64,000 nt of DNA from Ardenticatena maritima (GCF_001306175.1 NZ_LGKN01000005.1:496001-560000), one strand, 5' to 3'; shown: positions 8,870-17,556, counted from the stretch's first letter. Notes: generated from the letters alone by a model not told the origin. Translations and numbers: made by a program.

Positions 8870-9787
8870 TTACGAACGTGAAGCCACTTCTTCGACCAAA
8901 TCGGCGCGCAACACATACACCCCGTTGGTTTTGGGATAGAACCGCCCGCACGCTCGACACGCCAAGCCGGTTTCTTCTTCGTGCATGTCCAAACTGTGGC
9001 AGGCGGGGCAGCGCCATTGTGCCGTCTCTGGGGCGCTGGTTTGCTGGCGAATGAGCCGCGCCCGCACAAAGATGCTCGGCGTCAGGCGCAGGGGCGCAAG
9101 CGGGCGTTGCAGGCGCGCGTCCAGAGCGACGAGCAAGCCGGTGGGCAGCAGCCGTTTGAGCAGCGGCATGCGGAAGAAACTCGCCGACAATTCGCCGTGA
9201 TGGGTGAAGCCGGCGATGCGGAGTTCCCAATCCACCATGGCGGGGTGGTAGTCCAGGTTGAGCGGCACGAATTCGTATGGGTCGAGTGAGAAGGGGTTTT
9301 CCCCAGGACGTGCGCGGCGCAACAGCCAACGCAAGATGGCTTTCAGGTTGCGCTTGTTGGCGTATTCAGTGACGTACACGCCGTTGGGCGCCAGAATGCG
9401 CGCAATTTCTTCAAACGCTGCGCCCAAATCCACCACATGGTGCAGGACGCGCACGGTCACCACGGTGTCGAAAAAGCCCGTGGGAAACGGGAGATTGTAG
9501 ATGTCGCCTTGCACGTAGCGAATGCGGGGGTCGTGCCCCAGACGTTCCGCGGCTTGTTCCAGTTGCGAGCGTGCATAGTCGAGCAGGTACACTTCATCGT
9601 AGCCTTCGTAGAGCGAGGCGAGCCGTCCCGCACCTGCGCCAATCTCAATCAGCCGCCGACCACGCGGCGGAAGCAGTCGGCGCAAGGCGATACGTTCCAC
9701 ACGGTCTTCATACGTGCGGTCGGGTGTCCAAAATTCATCTTGATAGCGTGAACCTTCGTAATCACAACGTGGACGTGTATCGTTCAT
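8870..9787 (-). CDS. Class I SAM-dependent methyltransferase with C-terminal zinc ribbon
   Basis: Predicted small-molecule or lipid methyltransferase, 305 residues. The Rossmann domain has motif I LIEIGAGAGRLASLY, a post-motif Asp in VYLLDYARSQ, a QGDIYNLPF segment and VRVLHHVVD, the pattern of the UbiE/Methyltransf_11 group. From about residue 260 there is an extra zinc ribbon with CPAC and CRAC pairs, resembling Trm112/YcaR-type modules that stabilise methyltransferases. The gene starts inside the last codons of parB (4-base overlap) and precedes dnaN. The substrate is unknown. The fixed position in a chromosome-partition operon is notable. Confidence 0.8.
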   Translation of the reverse strand: MNDTRPRCDYEGSRYQDEFWTPDRTYEDRVERIALRRLLPPRGRRLIEIGAGAGRLASLYEGYDEVYLLDYARSQLEQAAERLGHDPRIRYVQGDIYNLPFPTGFFDTVVTVRVLHHVVDLGAAFEEIARILAPNGVYVTEYANKRNLKAILRWLLRRARPGENPFSLDPYEFVPLNLDYHPAMVDWELRIAGFTHHGELSASFFRMPLLKRLLPTGLLVALDARLQRPLAPLRLTPSIFVRARLIRQQTSAPETAQWRCPACHSLDMHEEETGLACRACGRFYPKTNGVYVLRADLVEEVASRS

Positions 9788-10692
9788 GAGAGGTCGTCTT
9801 CTCCTGTCACCAGTTTGTATATCTGTTCCAAATCGTCGTCGCTGTAAAAGTGAATCACCACTTTGCCGCCTTTTTTGCCGCGTTTGAGTTCAACTTTGGT
9901 GCCCAATCGGGCTTGAATGCGCTCTTGCAGGCGGCGGTCAAGCGGCGAGAGGTCTTGTTTTTGGGGGCGTTCGGTGGGTTCTTCCAACATGCGCTTGACG
10001 AGTTCTTCGGTTTGGCGCACGTTCAACCCACGTCCCACAATGATTTCCACGGCGTCGAGCATGCGGCTGAGCCGTTCCAGCGGCAGAAGCGCGCGCGCAT
10101 GCCCTTCGCTGAGTGTGCCCTGCGAGACAAGTTCCTGGATGGGCATGGGTAGTTTGAGCAGGCGGAGCATGTTGCTCACGGCGCTGCGGCTTTTGCCCAC
10201 GCGTTCGGCAATTTCGGCGTGGGTCAGCCCAAAGGTTTCCGCCAGTTGCTGATACGCCAAGGCTTCTTCGATGGGGTTGAGGTCGGCGCGCTGGATGTTT
10301 TCGATGAGCGCCCATTCGAGCATTTGTTGCTCGCTGGCTTCTTTGATGACGACGGGGACGGTTTCCAGCCCTGCGGCTTTGGCGGCGCGCCAGCGGCGTT
10401 CACCCGCAATCAGTTGGAAGCGTTCGCCCACCGCGCCTTCTTCAATTTGGGTGACGACGAGCGGCTGGATAAGCCCATGTTCGCGGATAGAAGCCGCCAA
10501 TTCTTCCAGCGCGGCAGGGTCTATGTGGCTGCGCGGCTGGTAGGGGTTGGGCAGAATGCTGTTGATGGGCACTTCGCGCACGTTGCCCGCATTGGGGGGC
10601 GGTGTGGCGCTCTGTTCGCTGGTGGGGATAAGCGCTTCCAGCCCTTTGCCGAGCCCTCTTTTCTTCTTGCCTTGGCGCTTTTGCGCACTCAT
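9784..10692 (-). CDS. parB: Chromosome-partitioning protein ParB
   Basis: Centromere-binding CTPase that loads at parS and works with ParA and SMC in chromosome segregation, 302 residues. After a basic N-terminus (KRQGKKKRGLGKGLEALIP, the conserved start of chromosomal ParB) comes the ParB/Srx domain with NPYQPR and the CTP-binding LIAGERRWRAAKAAG. The helix-turn-helix is THAEIAERVGKSRSAVSNMLR, followed by GHARALL. The C-terminal dimerisation domain is preceded by a charged linker. It overlaps the methyltransferase by four bases and follows parA by 43 bases. No parS matching the classical 16-mer was spotted in this window. Confidence 0.95.
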   Translation of the reverse strand: MSAQKRQGKKKRGLGKGLEALIPTSEQSATPPPNAGNVREVPINSILPNPYQPRSHIDPAALEELAASIREHGLIQPLVVTQIEEGAVGERFQLIAGERRWRAAKAAGLETVPVVIKEASEQQMLEWALIENIQRADLNPIEEALAYQQLAETFGLTHAEIAERVGKSRSAVSNMLRLLKLPMPIQELVSQGTLSEGHARALLPLERLSRMLDAVEIIVGRGLNVRQTEELVKRMLEEPTERPQKQDLSPLDRRLQERIQARLGTKVELKRGKKGGKVVIHFYSDDDLEQIYKLVTGEDDLS

Positions 10693-10735
10693 CGCTGCTC
10701 CTCCGCCTCTCGCTCTGCCGTGTTTCTTTGGTCAA

Positions 10736-11518
10736 TCAGGTGTGTGCCGTTTGCAAGCGTGCCTGCAGTTCTTCCGCCAGTGCGGTGTAGGCGCGCGCGC
10801 CTGCTGAATCGGGGGCGTATTCAAAAATGGTTTCGCCGAAACTGGGCGCTTCTCCTAAACGCACATTGCGCGGGATGATGGTGCGAAACACGCGCCGCCC
10901 AAAGTGTTCAACCAGTTCTTTGGCGACGTCGCTTGCCAGCCGTGTGCGGGCGTCGAAAAGCGTGAGCAGGACGCCCAGAATGTCCAGGGTGGGGTTCAGG
11001 TTGTCGCGCACAAGGGTGATGGTGTGCAAGAGTTGCGAAAGCCCTTCCAGCGCCAGGTATTCGGCTTGCACGGGAATGACCACATAGCGGGCGGCGGTGA
11101 GGGCGTTCACAGTCAGCAGCCCCAGGCTGGGCGGCGGGTCTATCAGGATGTAATCGTAGCGGTTGTGCACGGTTTGCAGGGCGCGCCGCAGCAAGGTTTC
11201 ACGGGCAATGACGTTGATGAGTTCCACTTCGGCGCCTGCCAGCGCCGGCAAAGCGGGCACAATCTCCAGGTTGGGGCGTCCTGTGGGGTGAATGGCTTGG
11301 CTGATGGGCAGGTCGCGCACCAGCACGTCGTAGAGGCTGGCGGTGAGCGTGGTTTTGTCAATGCCCAGGTGGCTGGTGCTGTTGCCCTGTGGGTCAATAT
11401 CCACCACCAGCACGCGCATACCGCGGGCGGCGAGCGCCGCGCCCACGTTGACCACCGACGTGGTTTTGCCCACGCCGCCTTTTTGGTTGGCAAAAACAAT
11501 GATGTGCGTCATCGCCAT
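10736..11518 (-). CDS. parA: Chromosome-partitioning ATPase ParA (Soj)
   Basis: MinD/ParA-family ATPase of 260 residues that binds DNA non-specifically and moves ParB-parS complexes. It has the deviant Walker A FANQKGGVGKTTSVVN with the signature lysine (KGGVGKT), the A' region DIDPQGNSTSHLG and the Walker B region YILIDPPPSLGLLTVNAL. Its length is typical of chromosomal Soj-type ParA without an N-terminal regulatory domain. Its start overlaps the end of the kinase gene by 10 bases. Confidence 0.95.
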   Translation of the reverse strand: MAMTHIIVFANQKGGVGKTTSVVNVGAALAARGMRVLVVDIDPQGNSTSHLGIDKTTLTASLYDVLVRDLPISQAIHPTGRPNLEIVPALPALAGAEVELINVIARETLLRRALQTVHNRYDYILIDPPPSLGLLTVNALTAARYVVIPVQAEYLALEGLSQLLHTITLVRDNLNPTLDILGVLLTLFDARTRLASDVAKELVEHFGRRVFRTIIPRNVRLGEAPSFGETIFEYAPDSAGARAYTALAEELQARLQTAHT

Positions 11519-12375
11519 TCGACCACCTGTTCAATTGGCAAAGTTTGTTCGGCAAGCCAGGCGTGAATACGCTCACGGTTGGGCACCGCCTCGACGCCGA
11601 CCCCTTCGACGGCGAATGAAGCCGCCACGTTGGCAAACCGTGCCGCGTCCAGGATGTCGCGGCATTCGGCATAGCGCAAGAAGAAGGCGGTGGCGAACAC
11701 GTCGCCTGCGCCGGTGGGATCTACCACATGGGCGACGGGGCGAGCGTGTACGCGCCACGTTTCCCCTTCGGCAAACACCAGGCACCCCTCATCTGCGCAT
11801 GTGACCACGGCGATGGGGACGGCGTTCACCAGCGCGTGCAGGGCGTTGCGGTTGCCTTGCACGTCTTCCAGGCTGAAAACAAGCGCGTCAATGTGCGCCA
11901 GCGCCTCGGCGGGGTTGGCAAGGGGGCGGAAGAAAACGCGCCCTTCGTCATCCCACGCGCGCAACCACCCCTGGGGTGTTGCGCCAACCAGTGCGTTGGG
12001 AAAGTGCACCGCCATGCGTGGGTCGCATTCCTGCGCGATGGGGCCCAAATGCACGATGGGCGCGTCGCGCCAGGCCGGCGGGATATCTTCAAAGGAAATG
12101 GGCGGCGCCCACGCTTTCAACCATTGGGTGCGTGCATTGCCGTTGTAGATGTTCTCGAACGTCGTCGAAACGTCTGCGGGCAGGCGGTGCACCTGCACAC
12201 CGGGCAAGAGCGTTTCCAGCGGTACGTTTTCATCGGCGCGGGTGACCAACGCCGCGCGGTAGCCCATTCGGCGCGCGGCAAGGGCTGAATACGCCCCTGT
12301 GCCGCCGAGCCGCCATGAGCCGTCGGGTTGCATATCTTTGGTGATGTTGCCGATGACGAGATAGTCAATGTTCAC
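11509..12375 (-). CDS. PfkB-family carbohydrate or nucleoside kinase
   Basis: Ribokinase-fold kinase. The start is most likely the GTG at 12375 (289 residues), because GGAAGGAG lies 10 bases upstream; an in-frame ATG at 12411 has no such support. N-terminal family features are DYLVIGNITKD and GGTGAYSALAARRMGY. The C-terminal signature DPTGAGDVFATAFF contains the catalytic Asp and the anion hole. The sugar pocket is not recognisable, so the substrate is open. It is the first gene of the parA-parB-methyltransferase transcript and overlaps parA by 10 bases. Confidence 0.82.
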   Translation of the reverse strand: MNIDYLVIGNITKDMQPDGSWRLGGTGAYSALAARRMGYRAALVTRADENVPLETLLPGVQVHRLPADVSTTFENIYNGNARTQWLKAWAPPISFEDIPPAWRDAPIVHLGPIAQECDPRMAVHFPNALVGATPQGWLRAWDDEGRVFFRPLANPAEALAHIDALVFSLEDVQGNRNALHALVNAVPIAVVTCADEGCLVFAEGETWRVHARPVAHVVDPTGAGDVFATAFFLRYAECRDILDAARFANVAASFAVEGVGVEAVPNRERIHAWLAEQTLPIEQVVEWR

Positions 12376-12462
12376 GCGCGGCGAACTCCTTCCCCCAAAG
12401 TGTGCCGCCATTGTATCACAAGACGCGCCAGAGGGGGAACGCTCCCACTCACGCCAGCGGGG

Positions 12463-14901
12463 TTAGCGCACCACAGAGACCGCTACGTCCAGCGGGGGCG
12501 CGCCTTTCTGGGCAAACCAGTATTGGTGCTCGCGCACGAGGTCGAATTGCAAGATGTAGTCGCCGACTGTCTCCGGGGCGACCACCGGCACGCGCAGGCA
12601 GAGCGATTGCGTCGGGTAGAGCGTGTAGGGCAAGCGCACGCGCTCCGATTCCCACTGCACGACGTCGCCCTGGGGGGTGAGCCAGTGGTATGCGACAAAG
12701 ACGGGATACCAGTCTTCGGAGCGCCACGATTGAGTGCCGTCATTGCGGAAGCAGACGCGCACCGGGTAGAACTCACCGGCTTGCATGCTGTGCGGCGTGG
12801 TATGGTCGAGCCAGGTGAGGCGGTAGAAGCCCTCATCGAAGGCGGCGCGTTGGGCGGCGATGGCGTTGGCGTCGTGCGGCCAGCCGCGCCGCAAGAGGAC
12901 GACGCCGTTTTCCCACGCCACCACGCCAAATTCGGGGTTGGCGAGCAGGCGGTTGACCATGTCGAAATAGGCGAAGTAATCCAGCGGGGCGCGTTCCGCG
13001 CCGTTGTCCAGGTCGAGCAGGACTTCTTCGGCGTCATCCAGCCCGACGGGGAAGAGGTACAGGTAGCGCCGGTTGGCGACGTGCGGCACAAGGTCGCTTT
13101 GTCCGCTGAGGCGGCTTTCAGGCTGAACGTATGTGAGCACCGTGCGGATGGCGTCTTGGTGGGGGGTGTTCACCCAAAAGCGCGCCAGATGAAAATCCTT
13201 GCCCGGTGGGAAGGGGCTGAAAAAGTAGCCGACCAGCAACGCCGAGAGCAAGATGTAGAGCGCCGTCCCGTCGCGCCAGAAGGCGTCGCGGCGCAGGCTG
13301 GGCTGAATGCGAATGGCGATGGCAGCGGCGAAGAAGATGAAGGGCAAAATCGGCGCGAAGTAGTGCGCCTGCACCGTGCCTTGCCAGGCGGAGTCGGCGA
13401 GCAGGTTGACGAGCAGGAGCGGCACGATGGCAACCAGCCAGACGGGGGCGAGCAGTGCCACGCCGCCCACAGGCATGAAGAGGTCGAACAGCGTTTGCAC
13501 CTTTTCGCGGTCCAGGAAGAGCCCCAAAAGGGTGCGGGGCTGTTGGGCAAGCGTGCGGGCGATTTCCAGCGGCGTCTCGCCGTATTGCCCAAAACGCTGA
13601 TTGACCAGCGCCAGGGGGTCGGGACCGTAGCGGGCGGTTGCCCACGGTACGATGACGTAGAAATCCACCAGAAACCAGGCGACCGCCGCCAGCAATGTGA
13701 AAAGCCCCACGCGCCATTGCTCGTATGCCATGAACGCCAGCGCCAACCCCGCCAGCGCAAACGCGACGTCCACGCGGCAGGCGAGCGCCAGCACCAGCGC
13801 CAGCGCGTAGAGCCGCCAGCGGTCGGTGACGCTGGCATAGAGCATCCACGCCAGGAAGAAGGGCGCCAGCGCCGAGGGGTGAAAATCCGCCATGTTGACG
13901 TAGTGCAGGGGCAGGTAGGCGAGATAGGCCAGAGCGAGCAGGGCGGCGGTGCGCCCAGAATCGGTGACTTTCTCAAAAGCCAGGAAGAGCGGCCAGGCGC
14001 TCAAGCCCAGCAGGGCGGTTTGAATGAACAACAACAAGAGTGGGTCGGGCCAGAGGCGGTAGAGCGGCGCAATCAGCAAGAAAATAAATTCGGCTTTGCC
14101 GGACGTGAGACGGTTGGAGATGGGGGGCGCGGCGGTGGTGGCTTCTTCCGGCATGGGGGTGTATTCCAGCCAGCGCCCGTGCGCTGTGTTCCAGGCGGCT
14201 TGCGCCATTGTGCCCAGGTCGAGGGCGTGGCTGCGAAACGAGAGATGGCGTGCCGCCGAAAGTCCGCCGAAGACGGCGAGGTAGAGCAGAATGCCGACGA
14301 TGACGACGAAGGCGGGGCGCACACGTTCACGCCACGAAGGGCGCACGTTGGTGTCGGTCAGCCAGTCGGGGGGGCGTTCGTTGCGTTCCAGCCAGGGCAC
14401 GAGCACAACCGCCAGCGTGAACGCGAGCGGGAGAATCAGCACATACGTCCAGAATGAACTGCCAATCCCCATGCCCAACGGTGTCCAGAGATAGCGCACG
14501 CCAATGAGCGGCATGCAGAAGAGCGGCAAATACCCCCGCGCCAGACGGCGCGCCCAACGGACAAACGGCGGCCATGTTCCGCGCTGGAAGAAGGTGGTCG
14601 GCGTCCAGGGACTGATGTGCAAGCGCCGCCAGGTTGCCAGCAGCCAGAGCACCACCGCCACCCCAGCGCCAACCGCCAGAAAGCGCTCCAATTGCAGGCG
14701 GTGGTAGGTGAACAGCGTATCGGTGTTCCAGAGTTTAGGGAGTTGCGCGGGATAGGTGTAATCCCACAAGGCAAGCCCTGCTGCTGCGCCTGCGGCGGCA
14801 ACCAGTAACAACGCATCAACAAAGAACCAGAGCCGCTTCCAGCGCCCCCATTGCTCTTTGGCGTCTTCTTTCCACCAGTCGGGTTCGTATGGTCGCCGCA
14901 T
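12463..14901 (-). CDS. DUF2079 polytopic membrane protein with C-terminal beta domain
   Basis: Large membrane protein, 812 residues from the ATG at 14901, chosen because AAGGGGGAAG lies just upstream; the longer frame to 15120 has no coding character. A first pair of helices is followed by a family-typical segment, ALDLGTMAQAAWNTAHGRW, characteristic of DUF2079, a group related to GT-C glycosyltransferases. About a dozen helices follow. The last 120 residues form a soluble region with WLDHTTPHSMQAGE and VCFRNDGTQSW, which looks like an immunoglobulin-type domain that may recognise surface polymers. Function is unknown; a role in cell-surface glycosylation is inference. Confidence 0.75.
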   Translation of the reverse strand: MRRPYEPDWWKEDAKEQWGRWKRLWFFVDALLLVAAAGAAAGLALWDYTYPAQLPKLWNTDTLFTYHRLQLERFLAVGAGVAVVLWLLATWRRLHISPWTPTTFFQRGTWPPFVRWARRLARGYLPLFCMPLIGVRYLWTPLGMGIGSSFWTYVLILPLAFTLAVVLVPWLERNERPPDWLTDTNVRPSWRERVRPAFVVIVGILLYLAVFGGLSAARHLSFRSHALDLGTMAQAAWNTAHGRWLEYTPMPEEATTAAPPISNRLTSGKAEFIFLLIAPLYRLWPDPLLLLFIQTALLGLSAWPLFLAFEKVTDSGRTAALLALAYLAYLPLHYVNMADFHPSALAPFFLAWMLYASVTDRWRLYALALVLALACRVDVAFALAGLALAFMAYEQWRVGLFTLLAAVAWFLVDFYVIVPWATARYGPDPLALVNQRFGQYGETPLEIARTLAQQPRTLLGLFLDREKVQTLFDLFMPVGGVALLAPVWLVAIVPLLLVNLLADSAWQGTVQAHYFAPILPFIFFAAAIAIRIQPSLRRDAFWRDGTALYILLSALLVGYFFSPFPPGKDFHLARFWVNTPHQDAIRTVLTYVQPESRLSGQSDLVPHVANRRYLYLFPVGLDDAEEVLLDLDNGAERAPLDYFAYFDMVNRLLANPEFGVVAWENGVVLLRRGWPHDANAIAAQRAAFDEGFYRLTWLDHTTPHSMQAGEFYPVRVCFRNDGTQSWRSEDWYPVFVAYHWLTPQGDVVQWESERVRLPYTLYPTQSLCLRVPVVAPETVGDYILQFDLVREHQYWFAQKGAPPLDVAVSVVR

Positions 14902-14973
14902 CGTCTTCCCCCTTGGCATGATGGCGTGATTGTACACAGGGCGCGCAAGAGGGAAAACTGTTTGCAAACGTGT

Positions 14974-15001
14974 TTGGCAAGGCGCAAATGGGCGGTACAA
15001 T
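14974..15001 (+). promoter_or_regulatory. Candidate sigma-A promoter of the CPBP gene
   Basis: TTGGCA (14974-14979) and TACAAT (14996-15001) are separated by 16 bases, about 95 bases before the start codon at 15095. A divergent TACAAT-type -10 for the DUF2079 gene lies on the other strand at 14929-14934. Confidence 0.5.
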
Positions 15002-15094
15002 CGTGATGTTCGTCTGTTCTTGCCACGCAACTTCCTTTTGCCGTACCCGACAAAACAAGCGTTGTTATCGCTGATACATCTAGGAGAATGCAAT

Positions 15095-15673
15095 ATGGCA
15101 TCATTGATTTTGTATAGCATTCCTTTGATGATTTACGCGTTTGTTGCCAAGTGGAAGTTTAAGGACGAATGGCGTGATATTGCCCAACGACTTGGATTGA
15201 CGGTTGGCCAAAGCACCTACTACTGGTGGGCGTTGGGGTTTTCTGTATTGGGCGTCGCCTTTTCGTGGATGTTATGGCCGACGATTCCTGAGGATGTAAA
15301 AAGCCAACAATTAATGGCAGTAAGCCGGTTTGCTGGGGAAACGTTCACTCTTAAAAATTTGTTTGCTATATTGACTTTTGGGATGATTGAAACGGGGTTA
15401 GGAGAGGAATTGTTTTTCCGTGGACTCATCGCTGGTTGGCTAGGGCGACGACAAGCACTCTGGCGAGCGAATGTGATACAAGCCGCTATTTTCACCTTAC
15501 CCCACCTTTTGGTGTTGATCGTAGATATACGCCTATGGCCTGTTGCTGTTGTGTTGCCGTTTGTGGCTGGATTGATGACGGGATGGCTCAGATTGAAATC
15601 GGGGAGTATCATTCCAGGGTGGTTGGTTCATGGCGTGAGCAATGTGGCATCCGTCCTGTTTGTCATGATATGA
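15095..15673 (+). CDS. CPBP-family intramembrane metalloprotease
   Basis: Membrane-embedded protein of the CAAX-protease/bacteriocin-processing (ABI) family, 192 residues from the ATG at 15095, which has TAGGAGA nine bases upstream; the longer frame upstream looks non-coding. The first catalytic motif is GEELFFRG (EExxxR) and the second region contains FTLPHLLV with the conserved His. About five hydrophobic helices are visible. Base composition is clearly more AT-rich than the neighbours, suggesting recent transfer. It stands alone between a DUF2079 gene and a sortase gene, so its substrate cannot be guessed. Confidence 0.8.
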   Translation: MASLILYSIPLMIYAFVAKWKFKDEWRDIAQRLGLTVGQSTYYWWALGFSVLGVAFSWMLWPTIPEDVKSQQLMAVSRFAGETFTLKNLFAILTFGMIETGLGEELFFRGLIAGWLGRRQALWRANVIQAAIFTLPHLLVLIVDIRLWPVAVVLPFVAGLMTGWLRLKSGSIIPGWLVHGVSNVASVLFVMI

Positions 15674-15771
15674 GCGGCAGTGCTTTGCTTTGAAAGGAAT
15701 GAGACGAATACGTAGACGGTTGAAAACCAATTTGGCGGGAAAGCGGAACAGAAAAGGATACGTGCCCACCT

Positions 15772-16698
15772 ATGTTCGGCAAGAAAAAACCGGAAGAGTT
15801 GAGCGTTGAAGAACTGGAACGTCTGCTGTTGCTCAAACGGCGCGAAGCCCGTCAGCGCCGCTTGCGTGAAAAGCCTATGCCGTCGCATGCCCCCCCCAAG
15901 CCGGGCGTCCAGCGGTATGATGAACTCGCGTTTCTGGAACGCCGCCGCGGCTCGGTGATGACGCGCGGTCTGTACCGGGGGGCGCGCTGGTATGAGCGTT
16001 TGTTGGTGGTGGTAGAAGTGGTGGCGCTCATCGGTTTGCTGACGGCGATTTTCTTCTACGTGCAGGATTGGCGCGCCAACCGTGAATTGGTGCGCCCCCC
16101 CGACGAGATCACCGTGGGCGACCTATCGCTTGCACCCGGCAACAGCGGCGCAACCAGCGCCGTGGCGGAACAGGTGTTGCCGGGGCGTCCGCCGCCGCCG
16201 CCCAATGCGCAAATTGCCGCCATTCCCGTGTTGTACGCCGAATGGCTGGAAGAAAAGCCGTCTGCCGCCGGCGCGCCTGTGGTGGATGAAGCCGAAGCGC
16301 AAAAATTGCCCACGCGGATTGTCATCCCCTCAATCGGGGTGGATGCGCCGATTGTGGAGGGCGACGATTGGGAGGCGTTGAAGCGTGGCGTGGGGCATCA
16401 TCTCGGCTCAGCCAACCCAGGCGAGCGGGGCAACATGGTGTTGTCGGCGCACAACGATATTTTTGGGGAAATCTTCCGCTATCTGGAAAAGGTGGAAGTG
16501 GGGGATGAAGTGCTGGTCTACGATGGCGCGGGGCGTGAATACCGCTACATTGTTGCGCAGAAACGCATTGTCGAACCCACGGCGGTGGAGGTGTTGGCGC
16601 CCAGCCAGGAACCGATTGCCACGTTGATTACGTGCCACCCCTATTTGATTGACACGCAACGGCTCGTTGTAATTGCCGAACTGGATACTTCTCGCTAA
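15772..16698 (+). CDS. Sortase-family transpeptidase
   Basis: Membrane-anchored sortase, 308 residues. An N-terminal charged, coiled-coil-like cytoplasmic region (about 1-75) precedes one membrane helix (about 76-96). A Pro-rich linker leads to the sortase barrel starting at LPTRIVIPSIGVDAPIV. The catalytic residues are visible as His227 in VLSAHND, Cys288 in TLITCHP and Arg297 in DTQRLVV. The form resembles class D/E-like enzymes of non-Firmicute bacteria. No LPxTG-type substrate gene lies next to it. A 56-residue membrane protein follows 39 bases later and may be co-transcribed. Confidence 0.88.
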   Translation: MFGKKKPEELSVEELERLLLLKRREARQRRLREKPMPSHAPPKPGVQRYDELAFLERRRGSVMTRGLYRGARWYERLLVVVEVVALIGLLTAIFFYVQDWRANRELVRPPDEITVGDLSLAPGNSGATSAVAEQVLPGRPPPPPNAQIAAIPVLYAEWLEEKPSAAGAPVVDEAEAQKLPTRIVIPSIGVDAPIVEGDDWEALKRGVGHHLGSANPGERGNMVLSAHNDIFGEIFRYLEKVEVGDEVLVYDGAGREYRYIVAQKRIVEPTAVEVLAPSQEPIATLITCHPYLIDTQRLVVIAELDTSR

Positions 16699-16737
16699 AA
16701 TCGCGGGCACTTTGAGAGAAGCAGGAGGAACGAACCG

Positions 16738-16908
16738 ATGGCACGCAAACAAGGACGCCGCCGCGCACGCACGCAATCCGTTTCGACGCAACCTTCGACG
16801 CGCATTGAGATGGATTACACGCATGTGAAGCACGACTTGACCCGTATTGCGATTTTGTCGGCACTGATTTTTGGCGGGCAAGTCGTTTTGTGGTTTTTCA
16901 TGCGCTAA
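16738..16908 (+). CDS. Small membrane protein, 56 residues
   Basis: Short gene with a strong ribosome site (GCAGGAGGAA, about 7 bases before the ATG). The product starts with a very basic segment (ARKQGRRRARTQ), has a short polar middle with MDYTHVKHDL, and ends in one membrane helix (IAILSALIFGG through VVLWFFMR). It lies 39 bases after the sortase gene and before a strong terminator, so it is the last gene of that transcript. The ribosome site, composition and position support it as a real gene. Function is unknown. Confidence 0.7.
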   Translation: MARKQGRRRARTQSVSTQPSTRIEMDYTHVKHDLTRIAILSALIFGGQVVLWFFMR

Positions 16909-16932
16909 GCCGTTGTTTGGTGGGAGTGGGGG

Positions 16933-16961
16933 AACGCACGCCGCGCGCGTGCGTTTTTTTT
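16933..16961 (+). terminator. Terminator after the sortase transcript
   Basis: AACGCACGC (16933-16941) and GCGTGCGTT (16947-16955) form a 9-bp stem with a 5-base loop and run straight into eight T residues in total. Confidence 0.9.
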
Positions 16962-16967
16962 GTGCGG

Positions 16968-17483
16968 CTAGCGTGGCGGCTGATGGCTTTCGTTGAGGAT
17001 GTCTTGCTCGGCACGCTCAATCTCCTCTTCAATGCGCAGGGGTGGGTAGAAGAGATTGGGGATTGGGTTCTTCAAGTTGAAAATTTCCACTTTGCGGTTG
17101 ATGGCGCGGGCTTGCTCGTAGAACGTTTCCACCGCCTGGTACCACGAATCCCACGCTTCTCGGTGCAGGGTTACAATTTCGCCGATGGCAGCGCGGTTGA
17201 GCTGTGCGAGCAGGCGTTCACGGCGGCGCGCAGCTGAACGCAGGGCGCGGCGGGCTTCGTCCACCTCGCGCTCGATTTCGCGGCGCATGGTGATAAATTC
17301 GGGGGGCATTTCCAGCGCGCCCAACACGCGGTTGGCTAAATCGTGCTCGCCGGCGTAGTAATCGCTGTGGGTGTCGCCTAGCAGTTGGCCTGTGCCGCGC
17401 AAGTCCTCAAAATCGCCTTGCTGAAAGGCGCGCCGAATGGCGTCTTCGATACGGCGCAACCAGGTCATGTGCCGTTCGTCCAT
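16968..17483 (-). CDS. DUF1992 (DnaJ-C28-like) domain protein
   Basis: Cytosolic helical protein, 171 residues from the ATG at 17483, preceded by CAGGAGCGGGAG; upstream in-frame ATG codons lie in apparently non-coding sequence. The N-terminal part has the DUF1992 signature: WLRRIEDAIRRAFQQGDFEDLRGTGQ, seen as EDAIRRAFQQGDF followed by LRGTGQLL. The rest is charged and probably coiled coil (EREVDEARRALRSAARRRE). In animals this domain occurs in DNAJC28; in bacteria its role is unclear. It lies downstream of the TPR gene but behind that gene's terminator. Confidence 0.75.
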   Translation of the reverse strand: MDERHMTWLRRIEDAIRRAFQQGDFEDLRGTGQLLGDTHSDYYAGEHDLANRVLGALEMPPEFITMRREIEREVDEARRALRSAARRRERLLAQLNRAAIGEIVTLHREAWDSWYQAVETFYEQARAINRKVEIFNLKNPIPNLFYPPLRIEEEIERAEQDILNESHQPPR

Positions 17484-17556
17484 TGCTCCCGCTCCTGCCA
17501 CCGTTTGCGACACATGCCATTGTATCCATTCAGTGGAGGGTTGTCCACCAAAACAA

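Noticed and set aside
7600-12375. Replication origin next to dnaN and parAB
   Set aside because: dnaA, gidA and clusters of DnaA boxes were not seen, and the intergenic gaps are too short to hold an origin.
12328-14457. A 709-codon open frame on the plus strand opposite the DUF2079 gene
   Set aside because: Its translation is rich in Arg, Gly, Gln and His with no domain, while the minus strand encodes a clear membrane protein. It is the usual antisense shadow in high-GC DNA.
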